DNA from: Lachnospiraceae bacterium
GTDB lineage: Bacteria; Bacillota; Clostridia; Lachnospirales; Lachnospiraceae
NCBI GenBank assembly: GCA_017619615.1
Contig: JAFZRY010000030.1
Coordinates: 1-64,000 of the forward strand
Length of the DNA: 64,000 nucleotides
Direction of reading: 5' to 3'
Of this stretch, positions 24,713-33,624 are shown in pieces. Below the pieces are notes generated by a model. The model ran no database searches and was not told the DNA's origin. It worked only from the letters and a program-made list of their open reading frames with translations. The position numbers and the translations under genes are program-made. Each line of letters opens with the position of its first letter. Position 1 is the first letter of the stretch.

Positions 24713-27052
24713 TCAGGCGTTGATGACAAAATCGACCGCGACGCGTTCGACGCCGGGGGCGCTCAGGAATACGCGCGCGGGGCCGGCAGTCCCGGCGGTG
24801 CGGACGTACACGCCGGTCATGCCGCCCTCCGCGGTCACGAGGGCCGGGCCGGCCAGGGACAGCGGCCCTTCGGTCTGGACCAGGATGGGCAGCTGGGCGT
24901 ACGGCGCGACGTTGCCCGCGTCGTCCTTCACGCGGATGCGCAGGGCCGCCATGTCGTAGCCGCCGCCTTCCTGCAGCACGGTCCGGCTGGCCAGAACTTC
25001 CAGATGCAGCTTATCGGAGGGCCGCTTCTCCACGCGGCTCACCACCGCGCCGTTCTGCTTGCCCTCGAAGCGCCAGGCGCTCATCGCGCCGCCCCAGCCG
25101 CCGACGTATTTGCCGTACAGGCGCACGCCTTCTTCGTATTTCAGGCGGTAGCGGAACATGATCCAGGCGATGCGCAGCTTTTCTTTGAGGGGCAGGCCGC
25201 CCGGCCCGTACTGCGCCATCGCGTGGATGGCTTTCCGCACGGCCGCGGCCTTCTTCGGTTTATAGCCCTCCTGCGTCTCCAGCAGTTCGCCCACGGTGTC
25301 TTCCAGCAGGATGGGCTCGTGCGGCAGGCCGACGAAGGATTTGGGTTTGATGGTCCCCACGAACGCGTCGTTCCGGTACAGATCGACCTCCTCCGCATTG
25401 GTGAACAGGTAGACCGGTCCGACCTGGCCGCCGGGGTAGTCGCCGATATCCATGGACGAGCCGACCTCCAGCACCGGCCGCTCTTCGCCCTGCGAGGCGT
25501 ACACTGCCGCCGCCAGTTTGGGATTGCGGAAGGCGTCCAGCACGCCGTGGTAGCAGATGCGGTCGCCGGAGCCGAAATCGCCGTGCGTGGCATAGTCGAA
25601 CATGCACCAGCCGAAGCAGCCCGCATGTTCGCCGCTGTTCAGCGCCGCCCCCTGGACCCGGGCATGGCGCAGCGCGTGCTCCTGCCGCTTCTCCCAGGGG
25701 TCGAAGGACTTGGTGGGGAACATGTGACCGTTCATCTCGCTGATCAGGAAGCCCCGGTCGAGATGCTTGGTCACGGTCTTTTTCGCTCTCACCGGCGGGG
25801 TGACGCCGTTGTGCGAGAAATCATTGAACGCGTAGACGTCCTCCAGCAGGCTGCTGTTTTCGATATACCGGACGCCGCTGGTCTGGCGCGACGGATCCAG
25901 CGCATGGGCCGCCTTGTTGGTGCGGCGGTACAGCTCGTCGTCGTCCTGGCTCTCGTTGATGCGGACGCCCCAGAGCACGATGCTGGGATGGTTGCGGTAC
26001 TGCAGGACCATCTCCCGCACGTTTTCCACGGCCTGGTCCTTCCACTCCTCGCCGCCGATGTGCTGCCAGCCGGGGATCTCCGTGAAGACCAGCAGGCCGC
26101 GCCGGTCGCATTCGTCGATGAAGTACTGGCTCTGCGGATAGTGCGAGGTGCGCACCGCGTTGCACGCCAGCTCATCCTTCAGAATGCGGGCGTCTTCGCG
26201 CTGCAAATGCTCCGTGGCCGCGTAGCCCAGGTACGGATAGCACTGGTGGCGGTTCAGGCCGCGCAGGAAAGTCTTCTCGCCGTTCAGGAAGAATCCGTCC
26301 GCGGTGAAAAGCGCGGTGCGGAAACCGAAGGTGACTTCCTTCTTGTCGCCCATTTCGCCGGTCTCGTCCGTCAGCGTCACCTCGCAGGTGTACAGGTACG
26401 GGTCGTCCGGCGACCAGGTGTGGGCGTCGGTGAGCGTGAGGTCAAAGACCTTGCCGGGGCCGGAGATCTGGTATACGCAGGTGCCTTCGCGGTCCAGGAT
26501 GCGGATATAGGCGCCGTCCGCCTGACCGTCCACGGTCAGTTCGATGTGCGCCTTGTCCGTGTCCGGCGTGTAGACGAACACGTCCTCCAGATAATCCTTC
26601 GGCCGCACGTCCAGCCAGGCGTCGCGGTAGAGGCCGCCGTAGGTCAGGTAGTCGATCACGAAGCCGAAGGGCGGGGTGGACGGGTTTTCCGTGGTGTCCA
26701 GCCGAACGGCAATCTCATTGTCCGCGCCGTAATCCACGAAGCTGGTAATCTCCGCGCGGAACGCGGTATAGCCGGTGTTGTGGCCCGCGATCACCTGGTT
26801 GTTGCAGTACAGCGTGGCGATGTGGGCCGCGCCGTCGAACTGCAGGAAGAGCCGCTGGCCGCGGTACTCCTCCGGGATCTGCAGGCGGGTGCGGTAGCCG
26901 ACGAGGCCGGTAAAATCCGCGGGACTCGAGTAATGCAGCATCTGCGTGCCCACGTTGTGGGGCAGGCGCACGGGCTCGGCCGCGGTCTCAAAACGCAGGA
27001 ATTCATCGGACCATTCCAGGGTGAACTCCCAGTTGTTGTTGATCTTCAGCAT
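24713..27052 (-). CDS. GH2-family beta-glycosidase
   Basis: A 779-residue cytoplasmic glycosidase of family 2 (beta-galactosidase, beta-glucuronidase and relatives). The order is sugar-binding jelly roll (1-170), immunoglobulin-like domain, TIM barrel (about 260-560) and a long C-terminal region. The acid/base Glu is in VLWGVRINESQDDDE (about 367) and the nucleophile Glu in FLISEMNGHMFPTKS (about 438); AVRTSHYPQSQYFIDECDRRG is the family's barrel signature. AAGGAG precedes the ATG, which overlaps the end of the TIR gene by seven bases. Specificity within the family cannot be fixed by eye. Confidence 0.9.
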   Translation of the reverse strand: MLKINNNWEFTLEWSDEFLRFETAAEPVRLPHNVGTQMLHYSSPADFTGLVGYRTRLQIPEEYRGQRLFLQFDGAAHIATLYCNNQVIAGHNTGYTAFRAEITSFVDYGADNEIAVRLDTTENPSTPPFGFVIDYLTYGGLYRDAWLDVRPKDYLEDVFVYTPDTDKAHIELTVDGQADGAYIRILDREGTCVYQISGPGKVFDLTLTDAHTWSPDDPYLYTCEVTLTDETGEMGDKKEVTFGFRTALFTADGFFLNGEKTFLRGLNRHQCYPYLGYAATEHLQREDARILKDELACNAVRTSHYPQSQYFIDECDRRGLLVFTEIPGWQHIGGEEWKDQAVENVREMVLQYRNHPSIVLWGVRINESQDDDELYRRTNKAAHALDPSRQTSGVRYIENSSLLEDVYAFNDFSHNGVTPPVRAKKTVTKHLDRGFLISEMNGHMFPTKSFDPWEKRQEHALRHARVQGAALNSGEHAGCFGWCMFDYATHGDFGSGDRICYHGVLDAFRNPKLAAAVYASQGEERPVLEVGSSMDIGDYPGGQVGPVYLFTNAEEVDLYRNDAFVGTIKPKSFVGLPHEPILLEDTVGELLETQEGYKPKKAAAVRKAIHAMAQYGPGGLPLKEKLRIAWIMFRYRLKYEEGVRLYGKYVGGWGGAMSAWRFEGKQNGAVVSRVEKRPSDKLHLEVLASRTVLQEGGGYDMAALRIRVKDDAGNVAPYAQLPILVQTEGPLSLAGPALVTAEGGMTGVYVRTAGTAGPARVFLSAPGVERVAVDFVINA

Positions 27053-27858
27053 AATGACTCCTTGTCTGTTTCAGGCTCATCCGGCCTGCGGGCTGAACCC
27101 GCCGGGAAAAGATCCGGATCTTCCTGATTTTTCGCGATCATCTGATCCACTCGTTTTTTTGCGCTTCTGACAATAATGAAATAAATCAGTGCAAATATCA
27201 CACTGATCGAAGTAGGGATCAGCGGATTTGGGGAAATCACAACCAGAAAGAGTACAACCGGAATCATCCATTTAAGGAGGTTCTTTTTTCGGGGATCCGT
27301 GTCCTTCTCTTTTTCCTTCATCAAACTTTTTGTAGTTCTCTCCGGGCTCTTTGTTTCCTGACCGCCGGCTTCCGCCTGATCTTGTTCCCTCTTCGCGGTT
27401 TCTTCCGCCTTTTCCGGTATCTCCCGGCAGGGCTCCAGGAGCGTGCTGCCGACCAGCTTGTTCACGAAATCCTCCGTGTTCCGGAAATTGTAAGCCAGGA
27501 TGCATTGCTGGGCGGACAGCTGCATTTCCATTCCCGGGGTCATTTCTGTTTTCTCCAGGAAGACGCCTAAAAAAGGTTTCTCCTTGGACAGTGCATAGGT
27601 CACTTCCCGGCGGCAGTTCCGGGATGCCATGGCCTGCGGGGAAATGAATGCGACAAAGACCTCGCACCGGTTCAGGTGCTCCGCGATATTTTCCGGCTAT
27701 TCGCTGCCGGGTTCGATCCCGTCATCGTACCAGACTCGGTATCCCCTCCGGTTCAGATCCTCCAGTACGGGGATCACCTTGTCGCAGTCTTTATGCGCAT
27801 AACTGATAAAAATGTACGGTCTCCCGCCTTCATAAGAGATAAAATCCGCCCGTTTCAT
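27046..27858 (-). pseudogene. TIR-domain membrane protein with amber codon
   Basis: The frame opens at ATG 27858 and reads a TIR domain: RPYIFISYAHKD (13-24), RGYRVWYDDGIEPGSE (38-53), then TAG at codon 54 (27697-27699) where the family has Trp, then PENIAEHLNRCEVFVAFIS and SRNCRREVTYAL with the Glu that is catalytic in NADase TIR domains. The frame continues without further lesion through a charged linker to two membrane segments (KWMIPVVLFLVVISPNP and SISVIFALIYFIIV) and a basic tail, 270 codons in all. It overlaps the GH2 start. TIR-membrane proteins act in phage defence or signalling in other bacteria; here the gene is dead unless UAG is read through or miscalled. Confidence 0.83.
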
Positions 27859-27978
27859 TCTTGACCTCTCTGCCGGCGCAACGGCCGGCTGCACTGTATT
27901 TCTATTTTATATCCCACCCCCCTGCCTGTCAAGCAAAGCGGCCGGAGGACGGGAAAAAAGAGGCCGGCCGGATAATAG

Positions 27979-28006
27979 AAAAAGGGCGGCCGGAGCCGCC
28001 CGAAAA
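27979..28006 (-). terminator. Terminator after the repeat lipoprotein gene
   Basis: Minus-strand GGGCGG and CCGCCC arms with extra pairs, followed by TTTTT, 20 bp past the stop of the lipoprotein gene. Confidence 0.85.
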
Positions 28007-28025
28007 ATGGTTGGTGATGAAAGGA

Positions 28026-31000
28026 TCAGTCCGCGGGTTCCCCGTCCGTCCAGACGTCTATGGCGACCACGTGGGGCTGAGGGCCTTCGTACCAGTACAT
28101 AAACGCCTGCAGGCCGACCTTGTCGCCGATGTTCAGGCCTTCCACGATCTGGTAGACGCCGGTATCCTTGCTGTTTTCATCGGTCTCCACGACGAAGGTC
28201 ATTTCTGCCTCGCCGACTTTGACCTTGAAGTAGAGGTCGTCGCCCTGTTCACCGGAGCCGTTCCACTTGTACAGGAAAGGCACTTCCGTGCCGTCCGCGG
28301 CTTCGGAGCCGATCACTTCGGCATCGCAGACGGTCACCATGCAGTTCATCAGGGCCTGCAGCGCTTCCTCGTCGCCCATTTTGTCCGTGACGTCAACGGG
28401 GACCGCAAAGAACCGGTCGTATTCATCGTATTCGTTGAATTCGATGCTTTCCGGATCCGTCAGTTCGATCTCGCCGCTCCACTCGTTGCGGAAACCGGCA
28501 ATGATCACGCGCCGGCTGATTTCGCCGTACAGTTCCTCCAGGAGTTTTTCATCCGCCTTGAGCCCGTACACATAGTAAGCGCCGACGCGGTCGTGCAGGA
28601 AGAAGTTGACGTACGTTTCGCCGTCCTTCTCATACACGGCACGGCCCTGGATGTAGGCGTCGATGACGACTTCGGTGTCCTTGTCTGCCGCCATGAATTC
28701 ATACCAGGTCACTGCGCCTTCCGCCTTGGCGTAGCGGCTGCCGTCGATGACGCTGATGTGCGGCTGCGGGCCTTCGTACCAGTACAGGAAGCCTTCCAGA
28801 TCGATCACGTCGCCGAGCTTCAGGGCCTGCGCGGCCTGGTAGACGTCGGTGTCGGGGCCGAACTCGGTGGATTCGACCGTGACGGTCAGGACCTTTTCGC
28901 CCAGCTTCACGTTGAAGTAGATATCGTCGCCTTCTTCGCCGGCGCCGTTCCACTTATACAGGAAAGGCAGTTCCTCGCCGTCTTCGTTCTGAGACGGGAC
29001 CACGATGGCGGTCCTGATGAAGATCCGGCTGGCGATGTAATAGTTCAGAGTGGAAGGGTCTTCCATCTGCAGCAGGTCGGTCATGTCGATGATGCGCGGA
29101 TCCATGCCGGGGCCTTTATCGGGTTCCAGAACGGTCCATTCCGAAGCATCCACGAGTTCGATCATGCCGCTCCATTCGCCGCGGAAGCCTTTCACCTGCA
29201 GCAGGACGCCGTCGTCCGTGAACTGCTCCAGGTCTTCTTCCTTGACCGGCAGTTTGTAGATGTAATAGCCGCCCTGGTTGTCATCCAGGTACACGTTGAC
29301 GTAGCCCTGGCCGTCTTCCTCCCAGTAGGAGCTGACCAGTCGGATGTAGCCTTCCACGGTCACTTCCGTATCCGGCTCCGCCAGGAAGTAGCTGCCGAAC
29401 CGGATCGCGTCGTCGGTCTTTTCAAAGCCGGGATTGATGTAGTACACGTGCGGCTGCGGGCCTTCATACCAGTACAGGAAGGCCTGCAGATCGACCACGT
29501 CGCCGATCTTCAGCGCCTGCACGGTCTGGTACTGCGCGGAGTCCGGACCGAACTCGGTGCTTTCCACAACCATCGTGACTTCCTTGCCGCCGACCAGGAC
29601 TTTGAAGTAGATATCATCGCCTTCTTCGCCGGAGCCGTTCCACTTGTACAGGAACGGGACTTCATTCCCGTCCGCATCCTGGGAAGGAAGGACCGTGACG
29701 CCCTGCATGGCGATCAGGGTGTTCATGTAGACTTCCATATCAGCGCCGATGGCAAAGAGCAGCGTGGCCGGGATCGCGTCGCTTTCGTAGCTGTCTTCCA
29801 GTTTTTCGAAGGTGGCGTCCGTGATCTCGATCTCGCCGGCCCAGGTCTTCTTGAAGCCGGTGACCAGGACGTGTTCGAACTGCTTCAGTTCTTCCGCTTC
29901 CTCTTCGGTCACGGGCATCGCGTAAACGTAATAGCCCACGTGGTGATCATATTCAGTCATGCCGGGGCTGGCCAGGAACATGTTGGCCGTGCCGGCTTCC
30001 TCATCGAAGGTCACCAGCTGGATATAGGCATCGACTGTCACTTCGCTGTCTTCTTCCGCCGCCAGGAATTCTTCGTAGGTCATGCCGCCCACGGGCTTTT
30101 CCACCTTTTCCAGGGTGTAGACGTGGGGCTGCGGGCCTTCGTACCAGTACAGGAGGCCGTACAGGTCGACGGCGTCGCCAATCTTCAGTTCCTTCACGGC
30201 TTCGTACACGTACGTGCCGGCGGGGCATTCGTCGCTTTCCACGACCATCACGTGGTCCTGGCCGCCGATCGTCACGGTGAAGTACAGGTCGTCGCCGTCT
30301 TCGCCGGAGCCGTTGTACTTATACAGGAACGGCTGGTCATTGCCGTCCGCGTCCTGCGTAGGAGCCAGGACGGCGGACTTCAGGGCGATGCGGCGGTTCA
30401 TGTACGCCGCCAGTTCGTCTTCCTTATTGATGAGTTTGGTGATGTTGACAGGCTCGGTCACGTACATGCCGGGCAGCGGCGTGTATTTGCCGTCGCTGAT
30501 CTCGATCTCGCCGTTCCATTCGGTCTTGAAGCCGGTGATGCGGATCTTCTGACCCAGCAGGAATTCCGGCGCGTCTTCCTTCTCGTAATTCATGCGGAAG
30601 ACGTAATAGCCGCCCTCCATGTCTTCCAGGAAGAGGCTCACGGTCTCTTCATTCATGGCCGTCATCTGGATGTAGCCTTCGACCGTGACTTCGGAATCCA
30701 TCTCCGCGGCCATGTACTCTTCATGGGTCATGACGCCTTCCGGCTTGGCGCCGGGATCGCCGGCGCCGATCGCGCTGACGTGAGGCTGCGGGCCTTCATA
30801 CCAGTACAGGAACGCTTCCAGATCCACCGGCTGGTCGATCTGCAGTTCCTTCACGGCCTGATACAGTTCCGTGTCCGGGCCGTTCTCGTCGGATTCCACC
30901 ACGAAGGTGATGACGCGGGTGCCGAACGCCGCCTGGAAATACAGGTCGTCGCCTTCCTGGCCGGAGCCGTTCCAGCTGTAGAGGAACGGGACGAACGCGC

Positions 31001-31634
31001 CGTCCGGGTTCATGCTGGCCACGACATAGCCTTTGTTGAAGGCGACCTTCTGGTTCATGTGCTCCGCCAGTTCTTCATCCGTGCCCAGCTCCGAGACGTC
31101 CGCGGCTTCCGGGAATACCGCTTCCTCATCTTCCAGGATCTCGTACGCGGCGTCCGTGATCTCGATCTCGCCGCTCCAGGCGTTCTTGAAGCCCGTGATC
31201 TGCAGGACGGTGCCGGTTTCGATCTTCGCGGCCTCTTTCTTATCCAGGGCCATCTGGTAAACGTAATAGGCGCCGTCGCCGTCAGCCAGGAACAGGTTGG
31301 CGGCCTTCTTTTCGTTGTTGTAGGTCATCAGCTGGACCGTGCCCCGCACGATGACCTCGGTTTCCAGGGCAGCGTCCGCGTACTCCTGATAGGTCATGAC
31401 CTGCGGGCCGGGCGCTTCCGTGGGGGCCTCGGTGGTCGGTTCGGTGGTCGGTTCTGTCGTCGGGGCTTCCGTAGGCTCCGGCGTGGTAGGGGCCGGCGTG
31501 GAGGGCGCTTCCGTCGGGGCCACCGTGGTGGGCGTTTCCGTGGGAGCCACGGTGGTAGGCTCCTGCTTGCCGCCGCAGGCCGCCAGCGAAAGAACCATTG
31601 CCAGCGTTAAGACAAGGGCTAACAGTTTTTTCAT
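28026..31634 (-). CDS. Lipoprotein with five tandem OB-like repeats
   Basis: A 1202-residue secreted lipoprotein. The signal peptide MKKLLALVLTLAMVLSLAAC ends in a lipobox; a Pro/Thr/Glu linker of about 50 residues (PTTEPTTEAPTEAP) follows. The rest is five tandem units of about 220-230 residues. Each opens with a (V/G)MTYEEFxAAxxDSEVTV-like strand, contains YYVY, a VTGFKxxWSGEIEITDA core and LYxWNGSGEEGDDLYF, and ends LYWYEGPQPHV. The unit looks like paired OB folds as in bacterial bOB domains. On DNA the repeat ends fall near 28070, 28757, 29450, 30121 and 30780. It stands 112 bp behind the sugar-type ABC binding protein gene and may be a surface glycan- or protein-binding partner of that system. 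Function unknown. Confidence 0.85.
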   Translation of the reverse strand: MKKLLALVLTLAMVLSLAACGGKQEPTTVAPTETPTTVAPTEAPSTPAPTTPEPTEAPTTEPTTEPTTEAPTEAPGPQVMTYQEYADAALETEVIVRGTVQLMTYNNEKKAANLFLADGDGAYYVYQMALDKKEAAKIETGTVLQITGFKNAWSGEIEITDAAYEILEDEEAVFPEAADVSELGTDEELAEHMNQKVAFNKGYVVASMNPDGAFVPFLYSWNGSGQEGDDLYFQAAFGTRVITFVVESDENGPDTELYQAVKELQIDQPVDLEAFLYWYEGPQPHVSAIGAGDPGAKPEGVMTHEEYMAAEMDSEVTVEGYIQMTAMNEETVSLFLEDMEGGYYVFRMNYEKEDAPEFLLGQKIRITGFKTEWNGEIEISDGKYTPLPGMYVTEPVNITKLINKEDELAAYMNRRIALKSAVLAPTQDADGNDQPFLYKYNGSGEDGDDLYFTVTIGGQDHVMVVESDECPAGTYVYEAVKELKIGDAVDLYGLLYWYEGPQPHVYTLEKVEKPVGGMTYEEFLAAEEDSEVTVDAYIQLVTFDEEAGTANMFLASPGMTEYDHHVGYYVYAMPVTEEEAEELKQFEHVLVTGFKKTWAGEIEITDATFEKLEDSYESDAIPATLLFAIGADMEVYMNTLIAMQGVTVLPSQDADGNEVPFLYKWNGSGEEGDDIYFKVLVGGKEVTMVVESTEFGPDSAQYQTVQALKIGDVVDLQAFLYWYEGPQPHVYYINPGFEKTDDAIRFGSYFLAEPDTEVTVEGYIRLVSSYWEEDGQGYVNVYLDDNQGGYYIYKLPVKEEDLEQFTDDGVLLQVKGFRGEWSGMIELVDASEWTVLEPDKGPGMDPRIIDMTDLLQMEDPSTLNYYIASRIFIRTAIVVPSQNEDGEELPFLYKWNGAGEEGDDIYFNVKLGEKVLTVTVESTEFGPDTDVYQAAQALKLGDVIDLEGFLYWYEGPQPHISVIDGSRYAKAEGAVTWYEFMAADKDTEVVIDAYIQGRAVYEKDGETYVNFFLHDRVGAYYVYGLKADEKLLEELYGEISRRVIIAGFRNEWSGEIELTDPESIEFNEYDEYDRFFAVPVDVTDKMGDEEALQALMNCMVTVCDAEVIGSEAADGTEVPFLYKWNGSGEQGDDLYFKVKVGEAEMTFVVETDENSKDTGVYQIVEGLNIGDKVGLQAFMYWYEGPQPHVVAIDVWTDGEPAD

Positions 31635-31746
31635 GGTTTTTCTCCTTGTTTGTGTGTTCAGTCTCCGCGGGCGGCCGGATGGCACGCTCGGAGAGGGGAT
31701 ATTGCCGTGATTTTCCATAAACATTATAGTGAAGTTTTATGAAAAA

Positions 31747-33624
31747 TCAAGGATTTCCGTTTTTGTGCCGCCGGATGGCGCCGATCAGGGCGACGGCGCC
31801 CAGGATCACCCAGACGGCGACGAGGGATCCGAGCAGGAAGCGGGACGTCGCGGGCAGGGGTTCGGGCTCCGGCGCGGCGGTGGTGGCGGGCTCGGTGGCG
31901 GGAGCGGGGGCGGCGGTCGTGGCAGGGGCTTCGCCGGTTGCGTCGCCGGTCGCTTCCCCGGTCTCATCGCCCGGGGCCGGGGCGGTGGTGGCGGGCGGCG
32001 TTTCGGGCTCGCCCGGCTTCACTTCGATCTCGTCCAGCTTGTAGAGGCGGCGCACTTCGCTGAAGACGCTCTGCAGGTAGGACTCGTCCAGGGCGGTCCC
32101 GTCCGCGGTCAGTTTCACCTGATTGCGGCGCGTCCCCTTGGCCACGGTCTCGATCATGGCGCCCGCGGCGTCGCGCACGGAGGCGGAGCCCGCGAACACC
32201 GGCGTGATGAAGGTGTCGTCCATATGGTCGATCACCATGCGGGAGGCCGCGATCTTCACGTCGTAATATGTCTTGTTGTCCTCGCCGGCGCGGCTCAGAT
32301 AATCCTGATATTCCGCGGAATCCTGCGCCTTATGCGTCACGGGTACATAACCCTCGGTCTGCGCGTAGGCCACCTGCACGTCGTTCGAAAGCAGGTACTG
32401 CGCGAAGAGCCAGGAGGCCAGCACCTCCTGCTGGTCCGCCTTGTTGAACACGCAGAGGGACGGGCCCTGGGAGATCATCTGCACATTGTCCGCGTCAAAC
32501 TGCGGCACGGGCCGGATCACGGTCTCGAACTGCACGACGTCGCTCGCGTGGATGTCCAGCAGCGGCGCGTTGGAGCCGATCCAGGTGGCGCCGGCCGTGG
32601 AGTCCACCGCGAAAATGCAGCGGGCCGCGTTGAAGAAGTTGCCCGGGTAGCTGTCGATCTTGAACGTGGAGAACGCGCGCGTGCTCACGTGCTGGTAGAT
32701 GGTGTACAGCAGCTCGCGCGTGGTGTCGTTGAAGATCTGCACTTCGCCGCGGGAGTTGGCGTAGCCGGCCCCCTTCTGGCGCAGCATCTGGATCATCATG
32801 TTGTCCGTGGATTTGTAGATGAAGGGGATCATGATCTTCTGGCCGTTGGCTTTGAAGACATCCCCGTCCTTTTCCATGGCTTTTTCGGATACTTCCCAGA
32901 TCCAGTCCCAGGTCACGACGTCCGGGATCGTGTAGCCCATGCTCTCCACCATCGTTTTGTTGATGTACAGCGCCTCGGAGGAGCGCATGAAGGGCAGGTC
33001 GTACTGGTGGCCGTCAAACCAGCCCTCCTGCATGAATTTGTCGATCAGTTCGTCCTGCGACGGGCCGTCGAAGAGCAGTTTTTCGCCGCCGAAGCCGTAG
33101 TTCTTGTCCGCCATGTACTCGTCCAGGCTGACCACGACGTCCTGGCCTTTCAGGTAGGTCGCGATGTGGTCCGGGTAGGAGATGCAGACGTTCGGCGTCG
33201 TGTTCGTGGCGATGTTCGTAATCACGTCCTGGTAGATCTTGCCGTAGTCCGAGTAAGGCCGGATCTCCACGGTGATGTTGGGGTAGAGGGCCTCGAAATC
33301 CGCCTTGGCTTTCTTATAAATGGCGATCTGGGTGGGGTTGGAGTCGTTCTTCGCCCAGAAACTGATGGTGTAATGGCGGGACGTATCAAATTCCATGGCC
33401 GGAACTTCCGGCGCGGCGGTGGTTTCGGTCTCAGGCGTGGCCGCGAAGGGGTCCGTCGTTTCGCCTTCCTGTGTCGCGGGCGCGGCGGTGGGCGGGACGG
33501 TCGGGGCGGCCGTCGTGGCGGGCGGCGCCTCGGTGGGCTTCACCACGCCCTTGCCGTGGCAGGCGGCCAGGAGCCCCGCGGAGAAGGCGAGCAGCAGAAG
33601 GATAACGAATACGCGCTTTTTCAT
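31747..33624 (-). CDS. ABC solute-binding lipoprotein with C-terminal membrane anchor
   Basis: A 625-residue extracellular binding protein of the sugar type. Signal peptide MKKRVFVILLLLAFSAGLLAAC with lipobox, a Thr/Pro-rich linker of about 60 residues, then the binding domain from HYTISFWAKNDSNPTQ with FEALYPNITVEIRPYSDYGKI and typical later segments. Unusually, a second Thr/Pro/Ala/Glu-rich linker follows near 545-595 and the protein ends with a membrane segment (FLLGSLVAVWVILGAVALI) and a basic RRHK tail, so it may be held at both ends. The ATG overlaps the upstream permease stop as ATGA. Works with the two permeases and ATPase encoded just ahead; ligand probably an oligosaccharide. Confidence 0.88.
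   Translation of the reverse strand: MKKRVFVILLLLAFSAGLLAACHGKGVVKPTEAPPATTAAPTVPPTAAPATQEGETTDPFAATPETETTAAPEVPAMEFDTSRHYTISFWAKNDSNPTQIAIYKKAKADFEALYPNITVEIRPYSDYGKIYQDVITNIATNTTPNVCISYPDHIATYLKGQDVVVSLDEYMADKNYGFGGEKLLFDGPSQDELIDKFMQEGWFDGHQYDLPFMRSSEALYINKTMVESMGYTIPDVVTWDWIWEVSEKAMEKDGDVFKANGQKIMIPFIYKSTDNMMIQMLRQKGAGYANSRGEVQIFNDTTRELLYTIYQHVSTRAFSTFKIDSYPGNFFNAARCIFAVDSTAGATWIGSNAPLLDIHASDVVQFETVIRPVPQFDADNVQMISQGPSLCVFNKADQQEVLASWLFAQYLLSNDVQVAYAQTEGYVPVTHKAQDSAEYQDYLSRAGEDNKTYYDVKIAASRMVIDHMDDTFITPVFAGSASVRDAAGAMIETVAKGTRRNQVKLTADGTALDESYLQSVFSEVRRLYKLDEIEVKPGEPETPPATTAPAPGDETGEATGDATGEAPATTAAPAPATEPATTAAPEPEPLPATSRFLLGSLVAVWVILGAVALIGAIRRHKNGNP

Noticed and set aside
24209-27127. 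Long plus-strand open frame opposite the GH2 and GH36 genes
   Set aside because: It spans two genes and their gap on the other strand, and its translation is low-complexity; both minus-strand genes carry complete catalytic motifs.
27697-27699. Claim that UAG is reassigned to an amino acid in this genome
   Set aside because: Only one internal TAG was found, and a single nonsense mutation explains it; absence of TAG stops in one window is suggestive but not sufficient.
27600-27720. Frameshift in the TIR gene
   Set aside because: Both halves are in the same reading frame; the break is a single in-frame TAG, not an insertion or deletion.
27861-31610. Very long plus-strand open frame opposite the repeat lipoprotein
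   Set aside because: It is the mirror of a GC-rich coding strand; the minus-strand frame has a signal peptide, lipobox, ribosome site and internal repeats, while the plus-strand frame has no recognisable family or start site.
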